From a virus: a stretch of DNA of 64,000 bases. Made by a program: the position numbers and the translations under genes. Below the pieces are notes generated by a model. That model worked only from the letters and a program-made list of their open reading frames with translations. It had not been told where the DNA came from and ran no database searches. Numbering within the stretch: position 1 is the stretch's first letter; every line of letters starts with the position of its first letter. The stretch lies in IMG/VR virus record IMGVR_UViG_3300030202_002737, positions 1 to 64,000 of that record. One strand, 5' to 3'. This document shows positions 42,707-51,475 of this stretch, in pieces.

Positions 42707-44062
42707 ATGATAATAATAGACGATTCCGCAGAACTAGATTCGTTATTACAAGAAATTAAAAAAGAAGAAGTTGTATTAGTTGTTCCAATATTAACAGACC
42801 ACCAACTTCACCCCTCAATCAATAAAATATCTTGTATATACGTATATTCAAGCAATGAAATTGAATTCATTGTTCCTATACATCATACTGAACAAATAAC
42901 CGGGTTTAAAGAACATCTAAATAAATTACTCGAGCTAGAATCTATATTTGTTCATGACAAAAAGTTATGGTTACAAATGGGCGGAAATAATACAGTTTTT
43001 GATGTAAAAAGTTTGTGGTGGTATACATATAACGAAGCATATGATGATAATCATTATTATACCTCTGCCCATAATTTTTATTGGAGAAGGCACACTAATT
43101 TACAACATGTTAATACAATTGTCCCATTAATGAAACACGTAGAAATGTGTCAAAAAATACGAAAGTATGCATGGCCGATGATTGTTAATCAAAAATTATC
43201 AGAAATTAGATCAACAGAAAGTGGATATGCTTCATATATTCGATTTAATATGATTTATCCAAGAATATTTGCTGAAATTGAATCTAACGGAATACAAGTT
43301 AATGATTCTTTTAAAATGAAAGAGTTAATTACTGACGGACGAGTTTATTCAAATTATCATTATCATACAACTACAGGTCGTCCTTCAAATGCATTCCGTG
43401 GATTCAATTTTGCAGCAATGAATAAACAAGACGGCACTAGAGATGCATTGTGTAGTAGATTTGAAAACGGAGCATTAGTTGAATTTGATTTTGATGCATA
43501 TCATGTAAGACTAATTGCAAGACTAATTGGATATGAATTGCCACCAGGATCTATACATACATATTTTGGTAAATTTTATTTTGGTACTGAAACGTTAACA
43601 TCAGAACAATATGAACAAAGTAAACAAATAACATTTAGATTGTTATATGGCCATATAGAAAAAGAATTTTTAAAGATTCCATTTTTTCAAGAAATAAATG
43701 ACTTTGTGTATTCATTATGGAGTGAATGGAAAAAAGATGGATATATAGAAACACCATTATTAAAAAGGAGATTGTATAAAGATAGTTTGTCTAATATGAA
43801 TCAAAACAAATTATTTAATTATTTTCTTCAAGCATTCGAAACAGAATTTACTGCAAATCGATTAAATCAATTATCATACTTGTTAAAGGGGTATAAAACA
43901 TGTATTATATTATATACATATGATTCTGTGTTATTTGATGTCCCAATTCATAATGCTAAAGAAATATTACCAAAAATAAAATCATGTTTAGAAGGAGATG
44001 ATTTTCCTGTTAAATGTAAAGTAGGCAATATTTATAGTAAAATGAGTGATATCAAGTTATGA
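42707..44062 (+). CDS. Divergent family-A (PolI-type) DNA polymerase
   Basis: A 451-residue protein with a recognisable PolA palm/fingers. TGRPSN is at 223-228 (TGRLSS region). Motif A is EFDFDAYHVRLIARL with D261, but His266 stands where PolA has its steric-gate Glu. Motif B is YEQSKQITFRLLYG at 302-315 (K306, F310, Y314-G315), lacking the first Arg. DGYIETPLLKRRL at 344-356 matches GYVETxxGRRR, and motif C is TYDSV at 404-408 (D406). The first 150 residues resemble a 3'-5' exonuclease without its acidic residues (VVPILTD where DIET is expected). The window also encodes a PolB, so this is a second polymerase. Confidence 0.8.
   Translation: MIIIDDSAELDSLLQEIKKEEVVLVVPILTDHQLHPSINKISCIYVYSSNEIEFIVPIHHTEQITGFKEHLNKLLELESIFVHDKKLWLQMGGNNTVFDVKSLWWYTYNEAYDDNHYYTSAHNFYWRRHTNLQHVNTIVPLMKHVEMCQKIRKYAWPMIVNQKLSEIRSTESGYASYIRFNMIYPRIFAEIESNGIQVNDSFKMKELITDGRVYSNYHYHTTTGRPSNAFRGFNFAAMNKQDGTRDALCSRFENGALVEFDFDAYHVRLIARLIGYELPPGSIHTYFGKFYFGTETLTSEQYEQSKQITFRLLYGHIEKEFLKIPFFQEINDFVYSLWSEWKKDGYIETPLLKRRLYKDSLSNMNQNKLFNYFLQAFETEFTANRLNQLSYLLKGYKTCIILYTYDSVLFDVPIHNAKEILPKIKSCLEGDDFPVKCKVGNIYSKMSDIKL
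44028..44036 (+). promoter_or_regulatory. Class A-like box inside polymerase 3' end
   Basis: ATATTTATA, 22 bases before the ATG at 44059, at the usual class A distance, but inside coding sequence (Asn-Ile-Tyr), so it may be chance. Confidence 0.25.
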
Positions 44063-45393
44063 TAGATAAAATTATAAATGAATGGACATACCAATTGGAA
44101 GTTGGGTATCCAACAAAAGAATCAGATTACGAAGTACTTCGTTCTGTGTTACAAGAAACCAATATGCTTTCTGAACAAGAAATTCATAACACAGTATTGC
44201 AAGCACAAGGTATATTCGAGTCAAAAGAAAATACCGATCGTATTAAAAATGATATACAATCATTACAAGGCGCAGGACCAAATCCAATATATGTTTCCAC
44301 AGATAGTCAAATCATTATTAATAATTTTAATAAACGATCTAAAGAATTCAAATTAGGCGTAGCAGATTATTTGAGAGATAATAATATAGAAAGTGATATC
44401 GATAACGGATTTCTAGATTTAACTATAGACACGTCTACATCAAAATTTGCAAAGGATTTAAAATTTAACGTTCCTAAAGCTAGCGCGGATCAATATATGG
44501 ATTTTAGTAATCCAGAAATGTTCCAAAATTTTATATATGATGAATATGGAGCAGACGGACAAGAATTCAACGGATTACCAGAATTATATAAAGCAGTTAA
44601 AGAAAGTCCTAATTCAAACGAATTAATGAATCTAATAACAGATTTAAATAAAAAACCACTTAAATCTGGAGACTATGTAATAAAAGGTATAGACGCTGAA
44701 TTATATAATTTAATTAATAGAACGGTAAGAATACCAAACGGACATTATTCAGAGTTATGGTTTGCAATTAAATTTAATGGTGAAGTTAAAGGCGGTGTTG
44801 CTGGAGAAAGTATAGTATCAGACATAGATGTAGGCGCTGACGGAGTATCTTTAAAAGATTATGAAAAAATTTCTACCGTTGATTTTGGTAATTTAACAGC
44901 TGATACTGCTATATTATTAAAAACAGCTGTTAATTCATTTGAAATGTTAACAGGTATGCAAATTAATAAGTCGATGACGAGAGATTCTATCAATGCAATA
45001 CTAGATAATTTAGATTCTGAAGAGTTAAAAAATGACATAAGATCATTAATGCAAATATCAAAAGATACTGAGATAAAAGTTATACGAAGATTTGTTGATA
45101 AATTACAAAGATTTATGCCAGACGGTAATCCAGAAAGAATTGTAGAAAATTTTTGTGCGCAATTAGATAACACAATTAAAGCAAAATTATCAGATGGAAA
45201 TGTAAGATGGTGGGGTATTATTAACAAAGGTGTATTATATTTAGAAACTAGTGATGAGGTATATAGCGCACTTAAATGTAAAAATAATAGAATATCACCT
45301 GCAGTTGGAAATTTTAAAGGATTTCATTTATTTGTAAATGGAAATAGAATTAACGCAGCTATTAAAGATATGAGATTAGCACAAGAGGGGTAA
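44059..45393 (+). CDS. Polymerase-operon protein of unknown function, possible nuclease
   Basis: A 444-residue protein overlapping the PolA-like gene by four bases (ATGA). The middle contains HYSELWFAIKFNGEVKGG, then ESIVSDIDVGADGVSLKDY near 227-272. The order of acidic residues followed by V-S-L-K recalls PD-(D/E)xK nucleases, but the match is weak. The N-terminal 150 residues and the C-terminus (FKGFHLFVNGNRINAAIKDM) have no motif. Tight coupling suggests it works with the polymerase. I do not recognise a family. Confidence 0.75.
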   Translation: MIDKIINEWTYQLEVGYPTKESDYEVLRSVLQETNMLSEQEIHNTVLQAQGIFESKENTDRIKNDIQSLQGAGPNPIYVSTDSQIIINNFNKRSKEFKLGVADYLRDNNIESDIDNGFLDLTIDTSTSKFAKDLKFNVPKASADQYMDFSNPEMFQNFIYDEYGADGQEFNGLPELYKAVKESPNSNELMNLITDLNKKPLKSGDYVIKGIDAELYNLINRTVRIPNGHYSELWFAIKFNGEVKGGVAGESIVSDIDVGADGVSLKDYEKISTVDFGNLTADTAILLKTAVNSFEMLTGMQINKSMTRDSINAILDNLDSEELKNDIRSLMQISKDTEIKVIRRFVDKLQRFMPDGNPERIVENFCAQLDNTIKAKLSDGNVRWWGIINKGVLYLETSDEVYSALKCKNNRISPAVGNFKGFHLFVNGNRINAAIKDMRLAQEG

Positions 45394-45395
45394 AT

Positions 45396-45779
45396 GTGAG
45401 AACGCAACTATTGTGCACATTTGCACATAAAACTAATTTAGAGATTGTTACTGAATATATTAAACAAAACTTCGAAATCCCAGAAAATAGAATTTTTATT
45501 TTTGCAAATTATGCAAAGCGTAATGAATTATATTGCACATTTAACGCAGAAGACAATGGATACAGAGGTAAAAATACAATTTCAATACACAGAAAAAAAG
45601 AAACAAATACATTATACACAGTTAATGCATTAAATGAAGTTATTAAAGATCTAAATAATGGGATATTAGATAAAACAATGATTATTCCATGGGATGCATT
45701 TGAAAATTCGTTTATATTATTAGACGATCCTGGGTATAAAAGAATAGACTTAGTATTTGTACGAAGAATTAATTTTTAG
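45396..45779 (+). CDS. Small protein of the PolA operon, GTG start
   Basis: A 127-residue alpha/beta protein. The start is GTG at 45396, because the nearby ATG at 45394 runs at once into TGA. The N-terminus RTQLLCTFAHKTNLEIVTEYIKQNFEIPENRIFIFAN looks like a beta-alpha-beta fold; the end is VFVRRINF. It follows the 444-residue gene after two bases and is followed by a class A box, so it closes the class B operon. Unknown function. Confidence 0.7.
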   Translation: MRTQLLCTFAHKTNLEIVTEYIKQNFEIPENRIFIFANYAKRNELYCTFNAEDNGYRGKNTISIHRKKETNTLYTVNALNEVIKDLNNGILDKTMIIPWDAFENSFILLDDPGYKRIDLVFVRRINF

Positions 45780-45781
45780 AT

Positions 45782-45790
45782 ATATTTATA
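45782..45790 (+). promoter_or_regulatory. Class A promoter-like box ATATTTATA
   Basis: Ends 16 bases before the ATG at 45807, with a weak AAGGAA between. Candidate late promoter element. Confidence 0.55.
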
Positions 45791-45806
45791 TATAAGGAAT
45801 AATATC

Positions 45807-46451
45807 ATGATTAAACTAAAAAAATTATTAAAAGAATCATATGCTTGGCAAAGGCGTAATGAAAATGGTTCTTTGCCGACATTAGAAGAGGTGCAAGCAG
45901 AATATAATCGATCTAAAACTAATGAAGACTATAAAGATAATAAAAACTATCAACCAAGTATTGAAGTAGTAAATAGAAAAAGAGATGGAAATGGATATCC
46001 TATTATAACAGTTAAAATTGATGGAGGCAAACCATTTGATATTGAATTTGATGATCATGAAGAGGTTGATGACCATGGATATACAAAAGCAATTTGGTTA
46101 ATGGGAGTAGACGAAGGCGGTGGCGAATGGGGCATGGAAGGATCTATGGCCTTCCATGGAGAAATAGAAGATTATGATATTGACACATTAGAAAAAGAAG
46201 TTACTGGACCTAGATCGATGTTTCGAGAAAATGAGGAAGACGACTTACATCGGGTAGACATAGATAATATAAAAAATACGTCAATAAAATTTGAAGACAT
46301 TGATCCAAAACAATATCCAAAATTTACAGATGCATTTATTTCATATGCTGAATTTGAAAATGGAGATCCATTAAACGATGATCAAATGGAATGGCTTATG
46401 ATGAATGAGCATGATTGGGTATATCAACGACTACAAGATTATCTATATTAG
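45807..46451 (+). CDS. Acidic protein, candidate capsid-internal protein
   Basis: A 214-residue, very acidic protein. The N-terminus MIKLKKLLKESYAWQRR is basic and amphipathic and includes LLKE-S, close to the gp21 cleavage consensus (L/I-x-E). It is followed by an Asp/Glu-rich domain (FDIEFDDHEEVDDHGY). A class A box and a short basic N-terminal peptide with a protease site are what T4 internal (capsid-targeted) proteins show. The function is unknown; the internal-protein idea is inference. Confidence 0.7.
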   Translation: MIKLKKLLKESYAWQRRNENGSLPTLEEVQAEYNRSKTNEDYKDNKNYQPSIEVVNRKRDGNGYPIITVKIDGGKPFDIEFDDHEEVDDHGYTKAIWLMGVDEGGGEWGMEGSMAFHGEIEDYDIDTLEKEVTGPRSMFRENEEDDLHRVDIDNIKNTSIKFEDIDPKQYPKFTDAFISYAEFENGDPLNDDQMEWLMMNEHDWVYQRLQDYLY

Positions 46452-46463
46452 GAACATGGTATT

Positions 46464-46958
46464 ATGAATAAATTAAAAGAAAATATGCGAAGGTTTGGTA
46501 CCAAGAATTTAAATGAACAAGATCTAGATTCTAATAATAATGGCTATCCTGACGAATTTGAATCTACTAGCGAAAATAATAAGTTTGAAGAATGGCTCAA
46601 CTCTTTATCAAGTGCTAATTCTCCTAGTAAATATCAAGATTCATTTCCTGTACGTGGTGGTACAACCTGGGGAAAATTAAAACAAGAAATGATCAATGCA
46701 TTTAATGCAACAGGGAATGCCGATTCAGTTTTCAAAAGATATGGAATGTACAGAGGAACAAATAACACGTATATGATTGGAGGATATGTCGGTGATAAGG
46801 TAACTCTAATATCCACTCTAGGCGAATTTATACAAGCTTCTACAGGAATGGGAACTACTTCTCCTAAATGGGATTATTCTAAAAACAGCGGAACAGCTGG
46901 AACAACCTATAAGAATTTTTCAAATCAGGTTTATCCACCTGGTAGCCGAATGGATTAA
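46464..46958 (+). CDS. Candidate capsid-internal protein
   Basis: A 164-residue protein. The N-terminus MNKLKENMRRFGTKNLNEQD is basic with NLNE-Q, another L-x-E site, and is followed by an Asp/Asn turn DLDSNNNGYPDEFE that resembles a calcium loop. The rest has Gly/Thr-rich turns (AGTTYKNFSNQ). It comes 12 bases after the previous gene, probably in the same class A unit. The shared N-terminal style is the main reason to suggest packaging in the head. Unknown function. Confidence 0.65.
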   Translation: MNKLKENMRRFGTKNLNEQDLDSNNNGYPDEFESTSENNKFEEWLNSLSSANSPSKYQDSFPVRGGTTWGKLKQEMINAFNATGNADSVFKRYGMYRGTNNTYMIGGYVGDKVTLISTLGEFIQASTGMGTTSPKWDYSKNSGTAGTTYKNFSNQVYPPGSRMD

Positions 46959-46984
46959 TAAAATAAAAAATTAAACAATTAACT

Positions 46985-47013
46985 TTGAATTAACGAATTA
47001 ATTACTTATAATA
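46985..47013 (+). promoter_or_regulatory. Class B promoter-like pair TTGAAT-16-TATAATA
   Basis: TTGAAT at 46985-46990 and TATAATA at 47007-47013, a slightly off-consensus member with 16-base spacing. It lies about 52 bases before the SSB start, in the 106-base gap that separates late from replication genes. Confidence 0.45.
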
Positions 47014-47064
47014 TAATTAATAAATAAAACAAATAATAACAATTAAACACTTAAAGGAAAAACA

Positions 47065-47841
47065 ATGAGTTTAGATTTAGACGCCATTAGAGCGAAACTT
47101 AACCAATTAAACACGACTAACGACAGAAAAAATAATTATTTCAGACCAGAACCTGGTAAGCAAAGAGTAAGAATAGTCCCTTACGTTCACCGCAAAGAAA
47201 ACCCTTTTTTAGAAATGTATTTTCATTATGATATTGCAAAGCGTAGTATGCTTTCGCCTATCACATTTGGTAATGCAGATCCAGTAGTAGAGTTTGCTGA
47301 AAAATTAAAGAAAACTGGCGATAAAGACGATTGGTTAATGGGTAGAAAAATTGAGCCTAAAATGAGAACATATGTTCCTGTTATCGTAAGAGGAAAAGAA
47401 TCAGAAGGCGTTAAATTTTGGGGATTCGGAAAAACAATTTATTCTGAATTATTATCTATTATAGCAGATCCTGATTATGGCGACATTACAGACTTAATGA
47501 ATGGTAGAGACATTGATATTGAATTTACCCCATCAGAAGGACCTGGACAATATCCAAAGACTGCTATTAGAGTTAAACCTAATACATCTGCAGCTACTGA
47601 AGATAAAGCAATTGCAAAATCAATATTAGATCAACCTAAAATAACAGATCTATTTCCAGAGCCGACATATGAAGAATTACAGCAAGCATTAAATGATTGG
47701 ATGAATCCAGAAAGTGCTGACTCTGATACAAGTGCTGCTCCAGCAGCTTCAACTGAAACAAAATCGAAAGACACTGCAACAAAAACACCAGAAACAAAGA
47801 CTGATGTAGCAGACGCATTTAACGATTTATTCAATAATTAG
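47065..47841 (+). CDS. Single-stranded DNA-binding protein (gp32-like)
   Basis: A 258-residue protein with gp32 architecture. The basic N-terminal cooperativity segment is at 1-20 (LDAIRAKLNQL). An OB-fold core contains YFRPEPGKQRVRIVPYVHRKENPFLEMYFHY near 25-55 and YVPVIVRGKESEGVKFWGFGKTIYSELL near 107-134. The C-terminus is low-complexity and ends with DAFNDLFNN, the acidic-aromatic tip used for protein contacts. It lacks the Cys/His zinc site of T4 gp32. It is followed by UvsX in a replication operon. Confidence 0.85.
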   Translation: MSLDLDAIRAKLNQLNTTNDRKNNYFRPEPGKQRVRIVPYVHRKENPFLEMYFHYDIAKRSMLSPITFGNADPVVEFAEKLKKTGDKDDWLMGRKIEPKMRTYVPVIVRGKESEGVKFWGFGKTIYSELLSIIADPDYGDITDLMNGRDIDIEFTPSEGPGQYPKTAIRVKPNTSAATEDKAIAKSILDQPKITDLFPEPTYEELQQALNDWMNPESADSDTSAAPAASTETKSKDTATKTPETKTDVADAFNDLFNN

Positions 47842-47852
47842 GAAAGTTTATT

Positions 47853-49010
47853 ATGGCAAAGAAAAAGAGCGAACTGGAAGATTCATTAGCTTCAACTCTT
47901 GCAGATAGCATTAATAAACAATTTAAAGGGCAAAATTATAAATCGGCATTCTTCTTAGATGGAGATGCCGATGCTCCGACAAATGTTAATGAATGGATAT
48001 CTACCGGATGTTCAATGTTAGATTTAGCTATTTCAAATCGTCCAAATGGAGGTTTTCCTGTTGGTAGAATTACTGAAATAACAGGACTTGAGGCTTCGGG
48101 TAAATCCTTGTTAGCAGCTCATACCTTAGCAGAGACACAAAAGCGAGGCGGATTAGCAGTATATATCGATACAGAATCAGCAAGTAGCGCAGAATTTTTA
48201 ACGGCAATTGGTGTAGATTTAAAAACTATGCTATATGTTCCATTAGAAACAATCGAAGAAATATTTGAAACTATTGAGACTATTGTTGAAAATGTTAGAA
48301 AGTCTGACAAAGATAGATTAGTAACTATAGTAGTCGACTCAGTCATGGGTGCATCTACTAAAATTGAAATGGCTATGGAATATGATAAGGATGGATATGC
48401 AACTTCTAAATCTATTATATTAAGTAAAGCTATGAGAAAAGTTACCAATTGGATAGCTAGAGAAAGAATATGTTTAATATTCACTAATCAGTTAAGAACT
48501 AAATTAGGCGTATCGTTTGGAGACCCATGGACAACAGCAGGAGGAAAAGCTTTACCATTTCACTCATCAGTTAGACTTCGTTTGAAAAATACCGGAATGA
48601 TTAAAGCTAGAGTAAATGGAGCTGATCAGGTTGTTGGAAATAAAACCAATGTACATGTTGTAAAGAATAGAATGGGTCCTCCTAATAGAAAAATTGATTA
48701 TGAAATATATTATGATAGTGGAATTGACAACTATGGTGGTTGGTTAAATATCATGAAAAATTTTAAATTAGTTTCACAATCAGGAGCTTGGTATTCATTA
48801 GACGATGTTGATCCAGACACGGGAGAAGTTCTAAGTACAGTTAAATTTCAAAGTAAAGATTTTATAGAAAAAGTAATAGAAAACACAGAAATGAAAGACA
48901 GATTGTACAATCGAATTTGCGAAGCATATATTTTTAAATATCGTGCTGGTGTAGATGGCGGTATTGATGATGTAGTAGTTGATGAAGAAGTTATAAACGA
49001 AGAAGGATAA
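47853..49010 (+). CDS. RecA/UvsX-like recombinase
   Basis: A strand-exchange protein of 385 residues (T4 UvsX is 391). Walker A GLEASGKS is at 78-85, Walker B TIVVDSV at 158-164. The L2/DNA-binding region follows with IFTNQLRTKLGVSFGDPWTTAGG near 210-232. The N-terminal helix LEDSLASTLADSINKQF is typical of UvsX. It acts with the SSB in recombination-dependent replication and repair. Its stop overlaps the next start (TAATG), so the exonuclease is translationally coupled. Confidence 0.9.
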   Translation: MAKKKSELEDSLASTLADSINKQFKGQNYKSAFFLDGDADAPTNVNEWISTGCSMLDLAISNRPNGGFPVGRITEITGLEASGKSLLAAHTLAETQKRGGLAVYIDTESASSAEFLTAIGVDLKTMLYVPLETIEEIFETIETIVENVRKSDKDRLVTIVVDSVMGASTKIEMAMEYDKDGYATSKSIILSKAMRKVTNWIARERICLIFTNQLRTKLGVSFGDPWTTAGGKALPFHSSVRLRLKNTGMIKARVNGADQVVGNKTNVHVVKNRMGPPNRKIDYEIYYDSGIDNYGGWLNIMKNFKLVSQSGAWYSLDDVDPDTGEVLSTVKFQSKDFIEKVIENTEMKDRLYNRICEAYIFKYRAGVDGGIDDVVVDEEVINEEG

Positions 49011-50059
49011 TGAATAAATATCAAGAATTATTTAAGCAACTTCAAATTGAAAAAGAAAGTATTCCACAAGGGCCTGACGATCATTTAATGATTTTTGACG
49101 GCCTGAATACTTTTATTAGAAGTTTTTCTGCAACGCCATCTACCAATGAAGATGGAGAACATATAGGAGGCATTACTGGATTTTTATATAGCATTGGAAA
49201 ATGTGTTAGAGATTTTAAACCATCTAGGTGTATTATTGTTTTTGATGGTGTAGGTGGATCTAAGCGAAGAAAAAAGATTTACAAAGATTATAAAGGTAAT
49301 CGTGTTAATAAAACAAGGTTACGAAGACATGATCATCATATGCCTAGTATTGAGCATGAGCAAGAAGCTATGCGACATCAATTCAGCAGATTAGTTTCAT
49401 ATTTAGATGCATTACCAGTTACCTTTTTATCAATGGATGGAATTGAAGCAGATGATACTATTGCATATATTACTGAAATGTATGAAGCTAAAAGTAAAAA
49501 AATAACAATTGTATCAACTGACAGAGACTTTTATCAATTAATTAATGATAAAATTCAAATTTGGTCACCTATTAAAAAGAAATTGTATGATACAGAAAAA
49601 TTATTAGATGAATTTCAAGTACACCCTAAAAACTATGTATTATATAGAGCATTTACAGGAGATAAGTCAGATAATATTCCTGGTGTAATGGGTATAGGGC
49701 CAAAGACATTATTAAAACATGTTCCTAATTTGAATCAAGAACAAGAATATAAATTAGATAATCTTTGGGAAACATGTAACAAAAACATTGATGAATCTAA
49801 AACATATAAAAAGATATTAGATAATGAAAATATAATATCTGACAATTGGAAACTAATGAATCTAAAACTATTAGATATTCCAGCACAAACAAAAAGTAAT
49901 ATTAGAAAAATAATGGAATCGACTGTATCTGAATTAAATAAAGTAGAATTTAGAAAACTATTTATGGAAGATAAGATGTGGTCCGTTATGAAAAATATGC
50001 CTGATTGGTTAAACAATACATGGTTATCATTGAGTGCCTTCGCACAAAAAACAAAATAA
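49010..50059 (+). CDS. 5'-3' exonuclease (T4 RNase H/FEN family)
   Basis: A flap and RNA-primer exonuclease, 349 residues. Acidic metal ligands are in order: D30 (MIFDGLN), D79 (IVFDGVGGS), E146/D148/D149 (GIEADDT), D171 and D173 (STDRDF), D218 and D221 (GDKSDNIPGV). The helix-hairpin-helix GVMGIGPKTLL follows at 225-235. The KRRKKIYKDYKGNR arch-type helix is present near 85-98. It removes primers during lagging-strand synthesis. T4 RNase H is 305 residues. Confidence 0.85.
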   Translation: MNKYQELFKQLQIEKESIPQGPDDHLMIFDGLNTFIRSFSATPSTNEDGEHIGGITGFLYSIGKCVRDFKPSRCIIVFDGVGGSKRRKKIYKDYKGNRVNKTRLRRHDHHMPSIEHEQEAMRHQFSRLVSYLDALPVTFLSMDGIEADDTIAYITEMYEAKSKKITIVSTDRDFYQLINDKIQIWSPIKKKLYDTEKLLDEFQVHPKNYVLYRAFTGDKSDNIPGVMGIGPKTLLKHVPNLNQEQEYKLDNLWETCNKNIDESKTYKKILDNENIISDNWKLMNLKLLDIPAQTKSNIRKIMESTVSELNKVEFRKLFMEDKMWSVMKNMPDWLNNTWLSLSAFAQKTK

Positions 50060-50060
50060 A

Positions 50061-50090
50061 TTGGATTTAATATTTATTTTTTATATAATA
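50061..50090 (+). promoter_or_regulatory. Class B promoter-like pair TTGGAT-17-TATAATA
   Basis: TTGGAT at 50061-50066 and TATAATA at 50084-50090, exactly 17 apart, ending four bases before the helicase ATG. A class A-like box lies between its two halves, so the helicase may have both early and late control. Confidence 0.55.
50070..50078 (+). promoter_or_regulatory. Class A-like box ATATTTATT
   Basis: Lies within the spacer of the class B pair at 50061, 16 bases before the helicase ATG. It may be a coincidence of AT-rich sequence or a second control site. Confidence 0.35.
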
Positions 50091-50094
50091 GTTT

Positions 50095-51450
50095 ATGACA
50101 GATAAGTTAAGTGAGTATGGATGGTCTTTTCAGGTTAAAGTTTTGGCAGCTATGTTTGTGGATAGAACATTTCTTCAACAGATTGCTGATATTATTCAAT
50201 CAGATTATTTTGAATCTGATGCTAATAGTTGGTTATTAGATATATTAATAGAACATTTTCGAGAATATAAAACGCCCCCTTCAAAAGACGTTTTAAAAGT
50301 TAAAGTTACTGAAATAGACAATGATATTCTTAAAGCAGCAATTTTAGAACAATTAAAAGATGTATTTCGATATATGGAGTCAGATGATTTAGACTTTGTA
50401 AAAAATGAAATACTAAAATTTTGTAAGAATCAAGAAATTAAGCGAGCTATTATGGATTCAGTTGGACTACTAAAATTAGGTAGTTATGATGAAATAAAAA
50501 GCAAAATGGATTCTGCAATGAAAGCTGGAGCTGACACAGATATTGGCCATGAATATAAAAAAGATGTTGTAGCAAGATATACCGAATCAGCTAGGCATAC
50601 TATAAGCACTGGATGGGATGTAATTGACGATTTAATGGATGGCGGATTAGCTCCCGGCGAATTAGGCGTAGTAATGGCTCCTGCAGGAATTGGTAAATCA
50701 TGGATGCTTATTAATATTGGAGCTAATGCTGTAAAGCAAGGAAAAACAGTTATACATTATACGTTAGAATTAAACGATAATTATGTAGGTCAACGATATG
50801 ATAGTGTAGTAACTGGTATTGCAGCTCAAAACTTAAAACATCACACAGACGATATAGAAGAAAAATTAGAAACACTTCCAGGTGAGTTGATTATAAAATA
50901 TTATCCAACAAAATCTACAGGTGTAATGGGTATTAAAGCTCATATTGAAAAAACTATAATGCTAGGAAATACTCCAGATTTAATTGTAGTAGATTATGGC
51001 GATCTTTTAAAGGTTAATACTAAAAAAGATAAGCATGAAGCATTAGAAGAATTATATGAAGAAATGAGAGGCATGGCAGGCGAATATAATATTCCAGTTT
51101 GGACAGCATCTCAAGCAGGTAGGTCTGCATTGGAAGATGATATTATAGAAGCTGATAAAATTGCTTCTTCATATGGTAAAGTAATGGTAGCTGACTTTTT
51201 AATGTCATTGTCTAGAAAAGTAGAAGATAAGTTATCAGGAACAGGTAGAGGTCATGTTATTAAAAACAGATTTGGTCCAGATGGTATTACATTACCAAGT
51301 AAAATAAATACAAATAACGGTCAGTTTAATTTCTTTGAACCGCAGACTACTCAAGGTAGACAAACAACTCAAACAATGAAGACAGGCGAAACATTAGTTA
51401 AGAAAAATTTAGCACAAAAGTTTAAAGATCTAGGCGGAAGTTTAGGGTAG
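50095..51450 (+). CDS. Replicative DNA helicase (DnaB/gp41-like)
   Basis: A hexameric fork helicase, 451 residues (T4 gp41 is 475). Walker A APAGIGKS at 195-202 follows LAPGELGVVM. Walker B LIVVDYGDLL is near 296-305. A conserved Gln lies in WTASQAGRSA, followed by KNRFGPDGI near the C-terminus. The N-terminal 150 residues form the helical domain that in gp41 contacts primase. No primase gene is visible in this window. Confidence 0.9.
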   Translation: MTDKLSEYGWSFQVKVLAAMFVDRTFLQQIADIIQSDYFESDANSWLLDILIEHFREYKTPPSKDVLKVKVTEIDNDILKAAILEQLKDVFRYMESDDLDFVKNEILKFCKNQEIKRAIMDSVGLLKLGSYDEIKSKMDSAMKAGADTDIGHEYKKDVVARYTESARHTISTGWDVIDDLMDGGLAPGELGVVMAPAGIGKSWMLINIGANAVKQGKTVIHYTLELNDNYVGQRYDSVVTGIAAQNLKHHTDDIEEKLETLPGELIIKYYPTKSTGVMGIKAHIEKTIMLGNTPDLIVVDYGDLLKVNTKKDKHEALEELYEEMRGMAGEYNIPVWTASQAGRSALEDDIIEADKIASSYGKVMVADFLMSLSRKVEDKLSGTGRGHVIKNRFGPDGITLPSKINTNNGQFNFFEPQTTQGRQTTQTMKTGETLVKKNLAQKFKDLGGSLG

Positions 51451-51455
51451 TAATC

Positions 51456-51464
51456 ATATTTATA
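51456..51464 (+). promoter_or_regulatory. Class A promoter-like box ATATTTATA before a hairpin
   Basis: Follows the helicase stop. Only 11 bases later a terminator-like hairpin begins, so a transcript starting here would meet it at once. Confidence 0.45.
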
Positions 51465-51475
51465 ATAAATTAATA

